From Pleurotus ostreatus/Saccharomyces cerevisiae fusant (lineage: Eukaryota; Opisthokonta), in the NCBI GenBank assembly GCA_024196135.1, contig JAMQCK010001197.1, positions 1 through 10,878 of the forward strand: a stretch of 10,878 nt of DNA, read 5' to 3'. The notes beneath the pieces are model-generated. The model had not been told where the DNA came from. It did no database searches and worked only from the letters and a program-made list of their open reading frames with translations. Position 1 is the stretch's first letter. Every line of letters starts with the position of its first letter. The position numbers were made by a program, and so were the translations under genes. This document shows, one piece after another, positions 1-7,456 of the stretch.

Positions 1-157
1 GGGCGTGCAGAAGACAGAGACTGGGTTTCCTCACCTTAGAGACTTTCCGACCTTCGCACTGGCACTTGCGACAATTATATCTCAACATCGAAGACAATAA
101 GTCTAAATACTACGCGATGCTCGTAGCCTCCTCTCTCAAAATCATCAGCGGAACCGC

Positions 158-607
158 TCAGTGACACGTCCCCACAGTGTCAGTGGTGATGATGATGCCC
201 TGAGGCAGGTTGTTCGGGTCGTAGTCGTTCCTGCAAGGCCCTGTCAGGAAGAAGCAGGGACGACAACATACGCATTATACGCACAAGTACCAGATGTAGT
301 GCCCCTGCTCCGTCTGGCCGTAGTTAATACGAATGCGGTTGTTGCACTGAAGGGAGGCAGGTGAGCGACGGCCTATAGACGTGGAAAGAAGAAGAAGGAA
401 GAGAGGAAGAGACGAGGAGGAGGACGGGAGGTAGGGAAGACAGTAAGGAATTTGCCACAAAACACCCACCGAAGTCTCCTTCGAGCACTTGTCCGCGCCG
501 CCGCTGGGCGGGCAGTTGATAGGGTCGGCAGGGTTGTCCGGGTTGCGGATCGCGGCGGCGAAGGCAGCGAGGGACAGGAGAGCGGCGACGGGGGTGAAGG
601 CGCGCAT
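158..607 (-). CDS. Small secreted four-cysteine protein, copy A (88 aa, 3 exons)
   Basis: Exons read on the minus strand are 607-470, 346-291 and 230-158; introns are 469-347 (123 nt, CT-rich) and 290-231 (60 nt), both GT..AG, in phase 0 and phase 2. The joined frame gives 88 aa. The N-terminus MRAFTPVAALLSLAAFAAA is a typical signal peptide, so the product is probably secreted. The mature part has four cysteines (about residues 32, 41, 47 and 87), enough for two disulfides, and the signatures INCPPSGGAD, RIRINYG and GHYIW. The same signatures occur at matching places in the gene at 1430-1824, and the introns fall at the same two sites, so the two are paralogs in divergent orientation. Intron 1 is about 2.5 times longer than in the sister and full of CT runs. 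I do not recognise the family; effector, surface or developmental roles are guesses. The gene model is firm because the sister supports every junction. Confidence 0.85.
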
Positions 608-696
608 TGTGATGAGTGAGATGGATGGATAGTAGGCGAGAAAGCTGATGGTCTGGAGTCCGAGGCTGATAGGGAAAGGAGGACAGAACTTCGTTC

Positions 697-703
697 TTAT
701 ATA
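697..703 (-). promoter_or_regulatory. TATA box of secreted protein copy A
   Basis: The minus strand reads TATATAA here, ending 89 nt before the start codon at 607. This is a usual spacing for the fungal genes in this window. Confidence 0.6.
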
Positions 704-1326
704 GGTGGAGTCCTTCGCGCCGCCCGCACTGGTCAAGACTCGAGAGGCTCACTTGTCACGAGAGCGAAGTTCGGCCCCAGGGAGCGAGGCCGTTGTTGTC
801 GGATAGTCCTCGAATGTGTGATGAATCCTGCATGCGCGAGGCAGTTTCATTAGAAAAAAGTTGTTCCATCTCCTCCACGGCGGAAGAGTCGTGTGGCTGG
901 TGTCTGTCAGCGAAGCCACAGAATCTGTCAGCTTGTACTCCTCACAGCAAGCGACAAATACATGTACACCATACCGCCGTTTTGAGAGGCCGCGAAACTT
1001 CATTTCGATGCCTACCGCGATCCATGTCCGACCAAGCGGTGCGCGACATCGTCGTTTGTTGGCTGCCGAGCGTCCATTTGGCGCCGTTCACCGTGTCCGT
1101 ACTGCCTCCGGATGTAGCGCACGACTTGGTGTTCGAGCCGCCGACCGTGCATCGTCGAGAAACAAACTCGTCCGAGCATCTCGGGTTTGGGTACTCGGCA
1201 AGGTTGGAGCGAGGTCTGAGTACAGCGACGCGGCCATGCGGCGAGAGGTCAGCCGTCCGTGAGCGCAGGATAGCCATTGCGGTCCACGACTCTGCCGCTC
1301 GAGTCAGCAGGACGGCTCAAAACCAG

Positions 1327-1333
1327 TATAAAA
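1327..1333 (+). promoter_or_regulatory. TATA box of secreted protein copy B
   Basis: The plus strand reads TATAAAA, 96 nt before the start codon at 1430, followed by a CT-rich leader (ACTTCACCACTTCGCCACTT) typical of fungal transcription start regions. Confidence 0.65.
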
Positions 1334-1429
1334 GCCAAAGGAGGACGCACCTTACTTCCAGCATTCTCTAAAGCCCACTTCACCACTTCGCCACTTCAAC
1401 TTTACCTTCACCCAGCCCTCTCATCCACG

Positions 1430-1824
1430 ATGCGTTTCTCTCTCGCAGTCGCCCCCGCCCTCTTCTTTGGCTTCGCCGCCGCCGCCGCGGTCAGCAACGC
1501 TGAGAAGCGCGGCGTGACGGATCCGACGAACCCGCAGAACCTCATCAACTGCCCGCCCAACGGTGGTGCCGACGGCTGCCATCTCGAGACGAAGGTAAGC
1601 GCGCCAACCGCCGTGCTCCGATAGTCAACGCTGACGCTGCTCAGTGCGACCGCATCCGCATCAACTACGGCTACTCGTTCAACGGGCACTATATCTGGTG
1701 AGTTGAGACTGAGAGTCTTGATATTGGGAAGCTAGAGCTCACCTTTCCCGATAGGTACAACTACAACATCAACGACGTTCCAGATGGCAAGCGCATTGAG
1801 ATCGATAACGAGGGGACGTGCTAG
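1430..1824 (+). CDS. Small secreted four-cysteine protein, copy B (95 aa, 3 exons)
   Basis: Exons are 1430-1594, 1645-1697 and 1755-1824; introns of 50 and 57 nt have GT..AG borders, in phase 0 and phase 2. The product is 95 aa. A signal peptide covers about the first 20 residues (hydrophobic, alanine-rich), followed by AEKR at residues 24-27. This looks like a Kex2 processing site, giving a short propeptide that copy A lacks. The mature chain has cysteines at about 41, 50, 56 and 95 and keeps INCPPNGGAD, RIRINYG, GHYIW and a C-terminal GTC. The last cysteine is the final residue, whereas copy A has one more histidine. It is divergent to copy A with shared intron positions, so a duplication with inversion is the simple origin. 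The family is unknown to me. Disulfide pairing and any extracellular role are inferred. Confidence 0.88.
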
Positions 1825-2943
1825 AGACCTGTTCTTGGAGTGGCGCACGGACTGTATTTATTCTCGTGTACCAATCTGACAAGCTCGGCGGAGTCAAGCT
1901 CATTTAGCCAGCCTTACTCAACGACCTCTGATAATAACGCCTGATGAGACGAGCCAACCCTGTCCCAAGAAAACGCCTGTGTACTTGGAAGACAGGGACG
2001 TGAGCATAGAAACTGCAGATTCGTCTAGTTCTGGGTAGTGTGCACATCGTCGTGCGGGTTCATTCGAACGAGTCGCGCGCGCACATCAAGAGGGTTTGTG
2101 ACAAGCTCCGTTTGTTTGTGCATGCTTTCAAGCGAATTAGCGCTGCACGTGTCCCTCAACTCCGATCCCCATCTGGCATTCCTCCTTGAGTCAAACACCC
2201 ACAAACCTTGCACAAACCTTCGCACAACGCTGAGCTACGGAAACCCCCATTACGCGCGTTTTTCCTTACGTGAGCCGTGAGAGGGTTATGATACATTCCC
2301 CGTTTCTGACGAGCGATGTTGGTGACAATCAATCTTTACGGTTGATTCTATTCATTCTCACTATGACTGGGGGGTATGGCCGCAAGCGGCGTGGGCCGAA
2401 CCTTTAGGTATGTCAGGCGTAACGCGGCGAGGAAGCGTCAATGATGATAATTTCTTCATACATCGCGACTTGCGTACATAACGCATAGAGGGGCAAATCG
2501 ACTAACGAGTTAGAGGCAGCAAGAGCCCTGACATGGTGTGGGCCAACACAAGCTCCGAGAGTCCTCGAGAGGTGAGGTGAAGGGTGCTTGCAACCCTCCA
2601 TCAATGGGTGCAGGGGTGAACTCCTCCCGGGATTCGCGGACACTGATCCAGTATTGTAACTAGCGAGCGGCCGAGAGTCGGAAAAGTGCCCTCGAGGAGG
2701 GCTGTAGAGCGACCTTTGAGACAAGGAATCGGAGAGCGACCATCGTGCAGGGGAGCAGACTCGCCCTTGACAGAAAACGATTGGGTCGAAGGAGTAAACC
2801 GACCGCATTGAGGACCATGGATTTCCCGGCCTCGGAGAGTTAAAGCGATCGCCGAGGAGTACAATTCGACTGAGTCGAGGAGGTAGGTAGCGCGGAGGGC
2901 GACACGGAAAGGATGGCACGACGCCCGAGGGACCTATTCCCAC
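1825..2943. other. Intergenic stretch with no gene I can support
   Basis: The first part is the 3' flank of copy B. From about 2560 to 2930 the plus strand is purine-rich. A 197-codon minus-strand open frame spans 2413-3006, but it is rich in serine, proline and arginine, has no known motif, and overlaps plus-strand exon candidates. I leave it uncalled. Confidence 0.5.
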
Positions 2944-3510
2944 ATGCGCGACCGCCAGGGCACCTGGGAAGCGTCGGAAAGGCGGGGACAGGCGAAGGGC
3001 AAGCACTCAATCAATTCAGGTCCGTCTTATCGTCGTTCTCGCTCGAAACCTTGACTGACCTTCGTTTTGGTGCATATGCGACTAGTATCACTGTTCCGCA
3101 TGCTGGCAGGCTCGTGCAACGTCTACCCGCACGCTCAGGTGAGGGGAGACTATCGCCAATCGCGGCGTAATTTGTGACTGACCCTAATCCTCGATTTCTA
3201 GCCCATCAAGCGATGTTCGTCTTGAATACGAATTGTATGTGTTTTCCTTGTATTTCATCGATGTAGCGCTGACTGTCCGCTTGTCTAGCTATCCCATTGC
3301 ACGCCCCGAAGAGTTACAGACTGCACGAAGCACTGTACTTTGGCCTTCAACTCGAGGTCAGTCGATTTCTCAATTTACTCGTTCACCTCCTCCCTCACTG
3401 ACTATTCTGCAGGTACTTCCATCGCAAAGGCTCACCCATACACTCCCGCCTCGCTCCCAGGCTTCAGGAATGCGCTGTCAATGCGCATCAAGGTGGGCAT
3501 CGAAGCGTGG
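2944..3510 (+). pseudogene. Five-exon remnant of an unidentified protein-coding gene
   Basis: Five exon candidates are joined by introns of uniform fungal size: 2944-3019, 3086-3138, 3202-3234, 3289-3356 and 3413-3510, with introns of 66, 63, 54 and 56 nt, all GT..AG. A sixth donor GTGAGT follows at 3511, with an acceptor ending at 3563. Exons 3-5 share one open frame, with stretches such as FYPIARPEELQ, LWPSTRG and HPYTPASLPGFRNALSM, and end RIKVGIEAW. Exons 1-2 share another frame that starts with MRDRQGTWEASERRGQ and includes MLAGSCNVYPHAQ. The two frames do not meet at intron 3, and after the 3511-3563 intron the frame reaches a TGA within ten codons (PFVDADIVP, then stop). I read this as a gene that has lost its frame, or one whose structure I have partly misjudged. 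The family is not recognised. It may be the 5' part of the gene at 4713. Confidence 0.4.
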
Positions 3511-3563
3511 GTGAGTTACACACCTCGATCTCGTTGTAATACATCGCTTACCGCGATCCTTAG

Positions 3564-4712
3564 CCTTTTGTTGACGCGGACATCGTTCCATGACTTTTCC
3601 AGTGTCGAATAGTAGCTTACGCCACGCGTGGGTTGGTCTTTTCGCACGGTTCGAGCCCGTGACTCGCTCGTGGCGGGTGCGCCCGGACGAAAACACTCCT
3701 TTCCTGAACTCCTACCCCCTCGCAAGTTCTTTCACATAGTCTGCTATATTTCGTCACTACAGGAAAGTTCGCCCGAGCCTCTCAAGGAGCTCTCAAAACG
3801 CTACGTCCTGTGCCGACTTTTGATCGCACCTTCCCGATTCAGACATTTCGCTTCTTCACTTTCTCACTCACACTCATGCTTCCCCTCCGTGGGATGGCTC
3901 TGCTCTCACATCTTCTACCAGCTTGATACGTCCCCCTGCCCACAAGAGGGCCGCTATATCGCTTCTCGGCCAGCTGTGCTGACAGGCCGCCGCTCAAACA
4001 CGGGATCAGCGCGCAGAATTGGTTCCGAAGCCGCAAGGCGCGAGGCGCGCAGGGAAGAAGGGCTGATGAATGAAGGGTCGCGCAGGGTCGGAATAGGCCT
4101 GGGAGCTTCGGATAAGCACTCTAATGCGCAAGTTGGCCTCGCATTTCGCGGTACGCCCACGCACGGCGACTTTAGTACACCACCACCCCCCTCGGCCGCG
4201 CTCCTTTAGTACGGACGCCGCCTTTTCCTTCTTATGGCGGCCTTACATTGCCGTTGCCCCATTGCGCGGGATTACACGCTTCGGCGTTCATATTTACCGA
4301 ATATTTGTAGATTATTGGCGATCGCGCGCATCAGCCTTCGGGCGATGGCGTCGCCTTCCCTGCAGCCCGGTGGCGCGGGAAAATTCAGCTTCTTGGATCC
4401 TACCTTCATCGGACTGAGCAGAGACGACGAGCAGAGCCCCGAGCCCCGAGCAGCGCCTACGAGCCCCGAGCAGAGCACACACTGCGCAAACACGCTGAGT
4501 TTTCTTTTTTTCATCTTATCCTTCCTGAAAGCGCTGGGCGACGCCCGACGCGGTCCTTAATACTTGTCATCCCAAAGACGCTCTACGCGTCAAGCGCGTA
4601 TCTACGACTCTACCCCTCTCCCTCGCTTCCTCGCTAGGAACCGCCTCCATTCCACACCAGCGTCGTCGGGGAGCTGCGCGGGCCGCTACAACACGAGGCT
4701 GAGCATTTCTAG
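3564..4712. other. Gap between exon clusters; no supported gene
   Basis: There are scattered open frames but no consistent exon chain. A possible acceptor at 3762 (CACTACAG) is followed by a short protein-like stretch, SSPEPLKELSKRYVLCRLL, which could be another exon of the broken gene. AT-rich and GC-rich blocks alternate, and a small GC-rich repeat lies at 4429-4476. I found no terminal repeats or transposase motif that would make this an insertion. Confidence 0.35.
4429..4476 (+). repeat. Short GC-rich tandem repeat, 20-bp period
   Basis: The 13-mer GAGCCCCGAGCAG occurs at 4441-4453 and again at 4461-4473, 20 bp apart. A related CGAGCAGAGCCCC lies just before, at 4428-4440. It is a minor simple repeat with no clear role. 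Confidence 0.6.
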
Positions 4713-5752
4713 CGCACCTCAAGAAGCAACTCATCGTTGTCAAGGTGAGTTTGCTCATTGCTCTTGTATCGACGCCGTTCAGTATCCTCAAGCAGTCCAA
4801 TGGTCCATATCGAGTGGAGAATGTCGCACGACTGTTGTGCGATGCGGTTGGAAGAACCGGCACGTTCTACAAGGTAAGTGCATTAGGTTTGAGAAGGGGT
4901 GGGGGCTCGCTCATCGCATTTTCCGCAGGTTTACTCGCGCATCACGGCCGCTACAGCACGTCCTTTAGACGCATACAATGTCGGTGAGAGCGTACGCGTC
5001 GTTTTGGGTGCGGTAGAGCCCTTCAGAACCGCCCTTCGACTTTGTTTTCACTCGAGCGCGCCCCTTTGTGCTCCTCGGCCAATTCCGATCGTCTCAGCGT
5101 GAGTATCCGCGGACTCTTGCCTTCTACGACGTCCTGACATCCTGAAAGTACCAATGACATGTCTCGATTCCAGGATCTCGACCTTTGGGCTCGTCATGCG
5201 TTGGATGAGCTGGGGAGTAGCTCAATGGGTTTCCCTTCGTAAATACAACGGCAGGTACATGTAGTGAGTAGATTTATCAATATACTGTGTTCCCCTAACG
5301 TCTTGAGTGCATGAGCAAGGTGGGAAGTCACCGAAGTTTGTCAAGAAAGCGTGCTGAGCTGATGAGCTCAAACTCATTCTGCTCATCGCAGGAATCTCGA
5401 GCCCCCTGCCCTCGAAGTACATGAGGAGAGCAAGGGGCAGGTGTACAGCATCTATCTACATCGTCTGACACGCCATCTGCTGCCTCGTCGGCCGGGGGTT
5501 TGGGGAACGAGCTTGATTCCTTTGTTTCTCAAATTGGAGCTTTCCCCTTCCCCCCTCCCCCTTTCCTGTTCTCGTACTTCCTGTCCTCGCAACTGGCACT
5601 CGGTGGTGGCAAGACTAAGCGACATTGCATTGCACAAATTATCTACTACAAGCATGTACACGACGAGTTTCAAGTACCCACAGCAACTGCCCTCCCCAAC
5701 ATCCCCCTTCCCTTGTCTCCTCCTCCCCCCTCGTCCTACTGGAATAGCCTAG
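4713..5752 (+). CDS. Unidentified multi-exon protein, partial at the 5' side
   Basis: Five exons keep one open frame across four introns: 4713-4744, 4796-4873, 4929-5098, 5174-5254 and 5392 onward. The introns are 51, 55, 75 and 137 nt, GT..AG, with strong donors (GTGAGT, GTAAGT, GTGAGT). The first exon is preceded by a good acceptor, CTGAGCATTTCTAG, so exons further upstream are missing from this model. Readable stretches are HLKKQLIVVK, NGPYRVENVARLLCDAVGRT, YSRITAATARPLDAYNVGES, PRPIPIVSAISTFGLVM, SWGVAQWVSLRKYNGRN and EPPALEVHEESKGQVYSIY. After about 5450 two frames stay open: the one continuing here ends with TAG at 5752. The other gives LGNELDSFVSQ and later IIYYKHVHDEFQVPT, and stops at 5850. 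An intron from 5437 (GTGTAC) to 5511 (CGAG) could connect to that second frame. I do not recognise the family. Splice consistency makes coding likely; whether it is still intact is uncertain. Confidence 0.45.
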
Positions 5753-6200
5753 CGGGCCCAGCGGGGGGATCTTCGGGGCGACGGCCTGATGGTGGCACAG
5801 AGCTGGATAGTGCTGGGGATACACGTGTGTCTAAGTGCTATGTACTGTAGGTGTCGGAACCGGGACTACGTCCCAGTATCCCGTTTCCACTACCATTCGA
5901 TTCCCAGCGACGGCGTACAATCCCCCACTTGCCCGCGTCATTTGCAACTATTCACGCGCGCGCTGCCGTCGTCGCCGTCCCCTCTTCTCCATTCTCATCA
6001 CCCCCTCCTCCTCCCCCCTCCTCGTGCGCCCCTACCGTTCCCCACAGCTCTTTTCCCCCATCTACAACGCACGACGTTGCTCACGCGTCGCTAAGGCGAT
6101 GCCGCGCACGAGCAGTCCTCCGCAAAATCGCAGAGCGCCGCAAGTCTTGCCGAAGGGGGAGGGAGGGGGAATCCCCCCTCGCGCACTCGAGCCGCGCCAT
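5753..6200. other. Pyrimidine-rich stretch, no supported gene
   Basis: The plus strand has long C/T runs (around 5960-6060, for example CCCCCTCCTCCTCCCCCCTC) and a short perfect palindrome GGGGGAATCCCCC near 6164-6176. The second frame of the gene before it may run to 5850. Open frames here are repetitive proline/serine-rich translations of the CT runs. Confidence 0.45.
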
Positions 6201-6960
6201 CTTCGCGAAGATGGCGATGATGGGGTCGGCTGCTCGCACGCCGATATTGCGGTTCGACACGCGACTCGGGAACTCATCGGTGGGCTCGGTGATGAGCTCC
6301 GCGGCGGCGAACTGGACGCCCGCCCCTCCTTTTCTCTCGCCCTCCTTCGCTTGAACTCGGTCTCGGTTGCGTCGGGGATGGCCTGCGCGGTGGACTACGA
6401 GTTGAGCTGGAGGATGTCGTCCTTGATGGCGATGTGGCGCGGGCCGGAGCCCTTGTCGTGGTCGATGCGGCCCCAGCGGATGTACTTGCCGGCGTCGCCG
6501 CGCTTGAGGCGCCAGATGGTGTCCGCGCCGAGGTCGGGGATGACCACCTCGTCATTGTACTCGTACGCCTGGTGCGGGTGGTTCGTCACGCCCTCGTCCG
6601 TCGGGAGCTCGACCTTGTAGGCGGCATCCTGCTGGAACCTGGTCGGGTCGTCGGCGCTCGTGGGCGCGGACACGACCGTGTTGTCACCGTACTGCGCAAT
6701 GATGATGAGCTTGGACCGCACATGATACGCACGTTGGGGCCAACGACTTCGCCAGTCGAGAGCTGGCCGTTGCCCTGCGACGAGATCGAGTCCGTGGAGG
6801 TCACGGAGCCATCCTCGTTGATCTTGAAGGCCTCAAGGGCACCGACGGGGGAGAGCTCGTTCGTCGCGCTATCAGATATGGTTAGCACTATTCATCCCGC
6901 ATGAAACGCCCACAGATACGCACTAGAGGACGCTCTGGTCCTTCGCGCCGAGGGTGACCG
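6201..6960 (-). pseudogene. Degenerate lactonase-type 7-bladed beta-propeller gene
   Basis: The minus strand carries pieces of the fungal lactonase / 6-phosphogluconolactonase-like beta-propeller family (Pfam lactonase type), in order but in different frames. Exon 6960-6924 ends KDQSVLY, a GT..AG intron of 55 nt with GCTAAC branch site follows (6923-6869), and the next exon opens ATNELSPVGALEAFKINEDG. After GNGQLSTGEVV the frame changes near 6721, then continues with SADDPTRF, THPHQ-like NHPHQAYEYNDEVVIP, DLGADTIWRLKRGDAGKY and GSGPRHIAIKDDIL, and hits TAG at 6397-6395 just where the family goes on. Traces follow: STAQAIPDATETE, then in a third frame QFAAAELITEPTDEFP, VSNRN and IAIF. The N-terminal blade and the C-terminal blades were not found. 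It is therefore a partial, inactivated copy. The family call rests on remembered consensus motifs (PHQ, PDLGAD, GSGPRHIA, VSNRN), and the substrate is not knowable. Confidence 0.75.
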
Positions 6961-6972
6961 CTATCAGATATG
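6867..6972. repeat. 14-bp direct repeat CGCTATCAGATATG, two copies
   Basis: The plus strand reads CGCTATCAGATATG at 6867-6880 and again at 6959-6972, 92 bp apart. On the minus strand each copy forms an intron-end-like CATATCTGATAG followed by CG. The first is the acceptor of the clear lactonase intron; the second sits just before the preceding exon. Confidence 0.7.
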
Positions 6973-7141
6973 CTCATCAGACTTTTCGAGCGAGGTCTAC
7001 GTCTTGGACCCGGAAGGCATGGGCCTTATTGCAAGAACGTCTGACTGTCTCAGCTGGAGCACACCGCGAGAGTCAGAGGGAGAGCCGCGGGGTTCGAACT
7101 TGAGAAGGCAGGTGCCACGTATCCCTTCCAAAACAGGACAT

Positions 7142-7228
7142 CACGTGATGGACAAAGTCCGACTTCACACTGGACAGTTTCCTCGACCGAAAAAGGAAGT
7201 ACACGTGATGGACAAAGTTCGAATTCAC
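7142..7228 (+). promoter_or_regulatory. Spaced pair of CACGTG-containing repeats
   Basis: A 27-bp block starting CACGTGATGGACAAAGT and ending TTCAC occurs at 7142-7168 and at 7202-7228, exactly 60 bp apart, with two mismatches. Each begins with the E-box palindrome CACGTG, the site bound by bHLH factors in fungi; the first is extended to TCACGTGA. Weaker likeness continues about ten bases upstream of each. The pair lies 229-315 bp upstream of the first reductase start, so it may control that gene. This role is inferred from position alone. Confidence 0.5.
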
Positions 7229-7375
7229 GTATGAGAGCCTCACCTAAAGGTTCGGCAATCATCGACGCTCCCTTCATTCATCCCTGTCGTGTACACGCTG
7301 CCGACTGAAACTCGACCTCACCTGCAGACCCTGAGGTGTGAGGCTTGATGACAAAAAAGCTGTGCGATGCTCGAA

Positions 7376-7382
7376 TATAAAG
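7376..7382 (+). promoter_or_regulatory. TATA box of reductase copy 1
   Basis: The plus strand reads TATAAAG, 81 nt before the start codon at 7457, followed by a pyrimidine-rich leader (CTTATCCCCTCTTTTCGCC). Confidence 0.6.
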
Positions 7383-7456
7383 GCCTCGGTGGTTGAGGCA
7401 TCCAAATCCAACTTATCCCCTCTTTTCGCCAGTCGAACCGCTGATCTGCCATAGCT

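Larger units (their letters stand above)
608..1429. other. Bidirectional intergenic region of the secreted-protein pair
   Basis: This is the 822-bp space between two divergent start codons. Each side has its own TATA box, so it should hold the promoters of both genes. Long open frames run through it (for example 793-1371 on the plus strand), but they overlap each other on both strands, show no recognisable motif and contain the TATA box of copy B near their end, so I do not treat them as genes. Confidence 0.6.
6961..7456. other. Intergenic region upstream of the first reductase
   Basis: It separates the lactonase remnant from the start codon of the first short-chain dehydrogenase. It holds a spaced repeat with two CACGTG palindromes and a TATA box, both listed separately. 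Short open frames are present but not convincing. Confidence 0.5.

Noticed and set aside
793..1371. 192-codon plus-strand open frame in the divergent promoter region
   Set aside because: It runs through the TATA box of secreted copy B, overlaps other open frames on both strands, and has no protein-like motif.
2413..3006. Longest minus-strand open frame in the non-genic region (197 codons)
   Set aside because: Composition is serine/proline/arginine-rich, there is no recognised motif or intron logic, and it overlaps plus-strand exons with better splice evidence.
3645..3668. tRNA-like T-arm: CACGG stem, loop TTCGAGC, CCGTG stem, with a good B-box
   Set aside because: The 5' acceptor strand that should pair with ACTCGCT is not found at the right distance, the A-box match is poor and no anticodon arm fits. 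Probably chance, or at most a tRNA-derived scrap.
3628..4209. 193-codon plus-strand open frame
   Set aside because: Low-complexity translation crossing a likely splice acceptor at 3762; only a short piece looks protein-like, so the whole frame was not called.
6395..6904. Plus-strand open frame opposite the lactonase remnant (hydrophobic, valine-rich)
   Set aside because: It is the antisense shadow of the GC-rich minus-strand coding remnant.
6961..7020. Plus-strand peptide SDFSSEVYVLDPEGMG next to the lactonase remnant, possibly an inverted N-terminal blade
   Set aside because: The likeness to the family N-terminus is too weak and too short to claim an inversion.
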